DNA from: Streptomyces sp.
GTDB lineage: Bacteria; Actinomycetota; Actinomycetes; Streptomycetales; Streptomycetaceae
Direction: 5' to 3'
NCBI RefSeq assembly: GCF_019510245.1
Contig: NZ_JAEKKT010000132.1
Coordinates: 19,483 to 83,482 of the forward strand
Length of the DNA stretch: 64,000 bases
Position numbers and translations under genes: made by a program. Positions within the stretch are counted from its first letter, which is position 1, and each line of letters opens with the position of its first letter. The notes under the pieces are model-generated. The model had not been told where the DNA came from, searched no databases, and saw nothing but the letters and a program-made list of their open reading frames with translations. Positions 62,289-64,000 of the stretch are shown in pieces.

Positions 62289-63543
62289 CTACTCGAACGG
62301 GTCGAAGTCGCCGTACTCCCGGAGGGACTCGTCCCGTTCCGCCTGCCGGTCGCGGCGGCGCTGCACCGGCGAGGTAGCCGACGGCTTCGTCGTTGTTGAA
62401 GTCGGTCTGGCGGACCCAGCGTTCGGGCTTCTCGCCGCGCACCCGGAAGAGGCCGTCGTCCTCCTGGCTGACGGTGAAGCCGGCGTCGTCGACGGCCTTG
62501 GGCCGGATGACGATCCGGGTCGCCTCCTCCTTCGGCTTGGCGGCGCGGGCCTTGGCGACCAGGTCGCCGAGTGCGAAGGTCAGCTCGCGCAGGCCGAGGT
62601 GGGCGACCGCGGACACCTCGAAGACGCGGTAGCCGCGGGCCTCCAGGTCGGGGCGGACCATCTCGGCGAGGTCCTTGCCGTCGGGGACGTCGATCTTGTT
62701 GAGGACGACGATCCGGGGCCGGTCGCCGAGGCCGCCGTACTGCTGGAGCTCCTCCTCGATGACGTCGAGGTCGGAGACCGGGTCGCGCTCGGACTCCAGG
62801 GTCGCGGTGTCGAGGACGTGGACGAGGACGCTGCACCGCTCGACGTGGCGCAGGAACTCCAGGCCGAGGCCGCGGCCCTGGCTGGCGCCGGGGATGAGGC
62901 CGGGCACGTCGGCGATGGTGTAGACGGTGGAACCGGCGGTCACCACGCCGAGGTTGGGGACCAGGGTGGTGAACGGGTAGTCGGCGATCTTCGGTTTGGC
63001 GGCGGACAGCACGGAGATCAGCGAGGACTTGCCGGCGCTCGGGTAGCCGACCAGCGCCACGTCGGCGACGGTCTTCAGTTCGAGGACGATGTCGTCGAGG
63101 TCGCCGGGCTCGCCGAGCAGCGCGAAGCCGGGGGCCTTGCGGCGGGCGCTGGCGAGGGCCGCGTTGCCGAGGCCGCCGCGGCCGCCCTGGGCGGCGACGT
63201 AGGAGGTGCCGTGGCCGACGAGGTCGGCGAGGACATTGCCGGCCTTGTCCAGCACCACGGTGCCGTCCGGCACCGGCAGGACCAGGTCCTGGCCGTCCTT
63301 GCCGGCCCGGTTTCCGCCCTCGCCGGGCTTGCCGCTGGTGGCCTTGCGGTGCGGGGAGTGGTGGTAGTCGAGGAGAGTGGTCACGGACTGGTCGACGGTC
63401 AGGATGACGTCGCCGCCCCGGCCGCCGTTGCCGCCGTCGGGGCCGCCGAGCGGCTTGAACTTCTCCCGGTGCACGGAGGCGCAGCCGTGGCCTCCGCTAC
63501 CCGCGGCGATGTGCAGCTCGACGCGGTCCACGAAGGTGGTCAT
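62289..63543 (-). pseudogene. obgE: GTPase Obg with internal out-of-frame deletion near 62371 in the C-terminal (OCT) domain
   Basis: [23 protein letters not shown]... [28 protein letters not shown]; after EAVGYLA the frame is lost, while [24 protein letters not shown] is present in another frame ending at 62289. Confidence 0.88.
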
Positions 63544-63593
63544 GGTGCAGTGCCTCCAGATACGTACGGGTGATACCAATGTCAACACGCGAA

Positions 63594-63633
63594 AGGCGGA
63601 CCCGCCTTCCCGATCGGGAAGTGAGGTCCGCCT
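63594..63633. other. Nested inverted repeat in the rpmA-obgE intergenic region
   Basis: AGGCGGACC...TTCCCGATCGGGAA...GGTCCGCCT. Confidence 0.65.
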
Positions 63634-63680
63634 CGCGAGACGTTCGGTCTGAAGCCCCGGATCCAGGAACTGGATCAGGC

Positions 63681-63935
63681 TCAGGCGACCGGAACGATGT
63701 TCACGACCTTGCGGCCACGGTGGGTGCCGAACTCCACCGCACCGGGCAGGAGCGCGAACAGCGTGTCGTCGCCGCCGCGGCCGACGCCCGCACCCGGGTG
63801 GAAGTGGGTGCCGCGCTGACGGACCAGGATCTCGCCCGCGTTGACGACCTGACCGCCGAAGCGCTTCACGCCGAGGCGCTGAGCGTTGGAGTCACGACCG
63901 TTACGGGTGGACGATGCGCCCTTCTTGTGTGCCAT
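63681..63935 (-). CDS. rpmA: 50S ribosomal protein L27
   Basis: [48 protein letters not shown]. Confidence 0.98.
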   Translation of the reverse strand: MAHKKGASSTRNGRDSNAQRLGVKRFGGQVVNAGEILVRQRGTHFHPGAGVGRGGDDTLFALLPGAVEFGTHRGRKVVNIVPVA

Positions 63936-63949
63936 CTCTCCTCAGTCCC

Positions 63950-64000
63950 TTACTTCGCAGCCGCGGGGATCTCAGTGACCTTGATCGCCGTGTACTGCTG
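63950..64000 (-). CDS. rplU: 50S ribosomal protein L21, C-terminal 16 codons (gene truncated by window end)
   Basis: Minus strand ...QQYTAIKVTEIPAAAK* directly upstream of rpmA. Confidence 0.75.
   Translation of the reverse strand, partial: QQYTAIKVTEIPAAAK

Noticed and set aside
60832-63588. 918-aa Obg-sulfotransferase fusion as a genuine protein
   Set aside because: The join region is shifted-frame sequence crossing two terminator-like hairpins, and the sulfotransferase-like gene has its own ATG; best explained by the obgE lesion.

Overview
High-GC actinobacterial chromosome segment, almost certainly Streptomyces. It is mostly a conserved core region read on the minus strand: tricorn protease, rsmE, dnaJ2-hrcA with a CIRCE operator, hemW, fadD-type ligase, lepA, rpsT, holA, comEC/comEA, leuS, rsfS, nadD, proA, proB, obgE, rpmA and the end of rplU. 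Accessory pieces are an OsaABC-like HAMP-repeat hybrid kinase / response regulator / SpoIIE phosphatase group, a cytochrome-b-like + NuoF-ferredoxin pair, a 4.4 kb segment bracketed by two identical tRNA-Ala(GGC) genes, and a teichoic-acid-like cluster lying between proB and obgE. Signals most worth a second look: (1) obgE carries an out-of-frame internal deletion in its C-terminal domain and reads open into a sulfotransferase-like gene; (2) a 1-nt frameshift splits the HAMP-repeat hybrid kinase; (3) leuS is preceded by an unannotated leader peptide [12 protein letters not shown] followed by an intrinsic terminator, a classical attenuator layout; (4) a CTAC-N6-GTAG palindrome occurs three times, twice in tandem upstream of a YceI gene; (5) several minisatellite-like intergenic arrays (34 bp, 13/14 bp, 21 bp); (6) two tandem small membrane proteins fall below the ORF-track cutoff. 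All calls come from reading the sequence and supplied translations; no database search, folding or alignment software was run.
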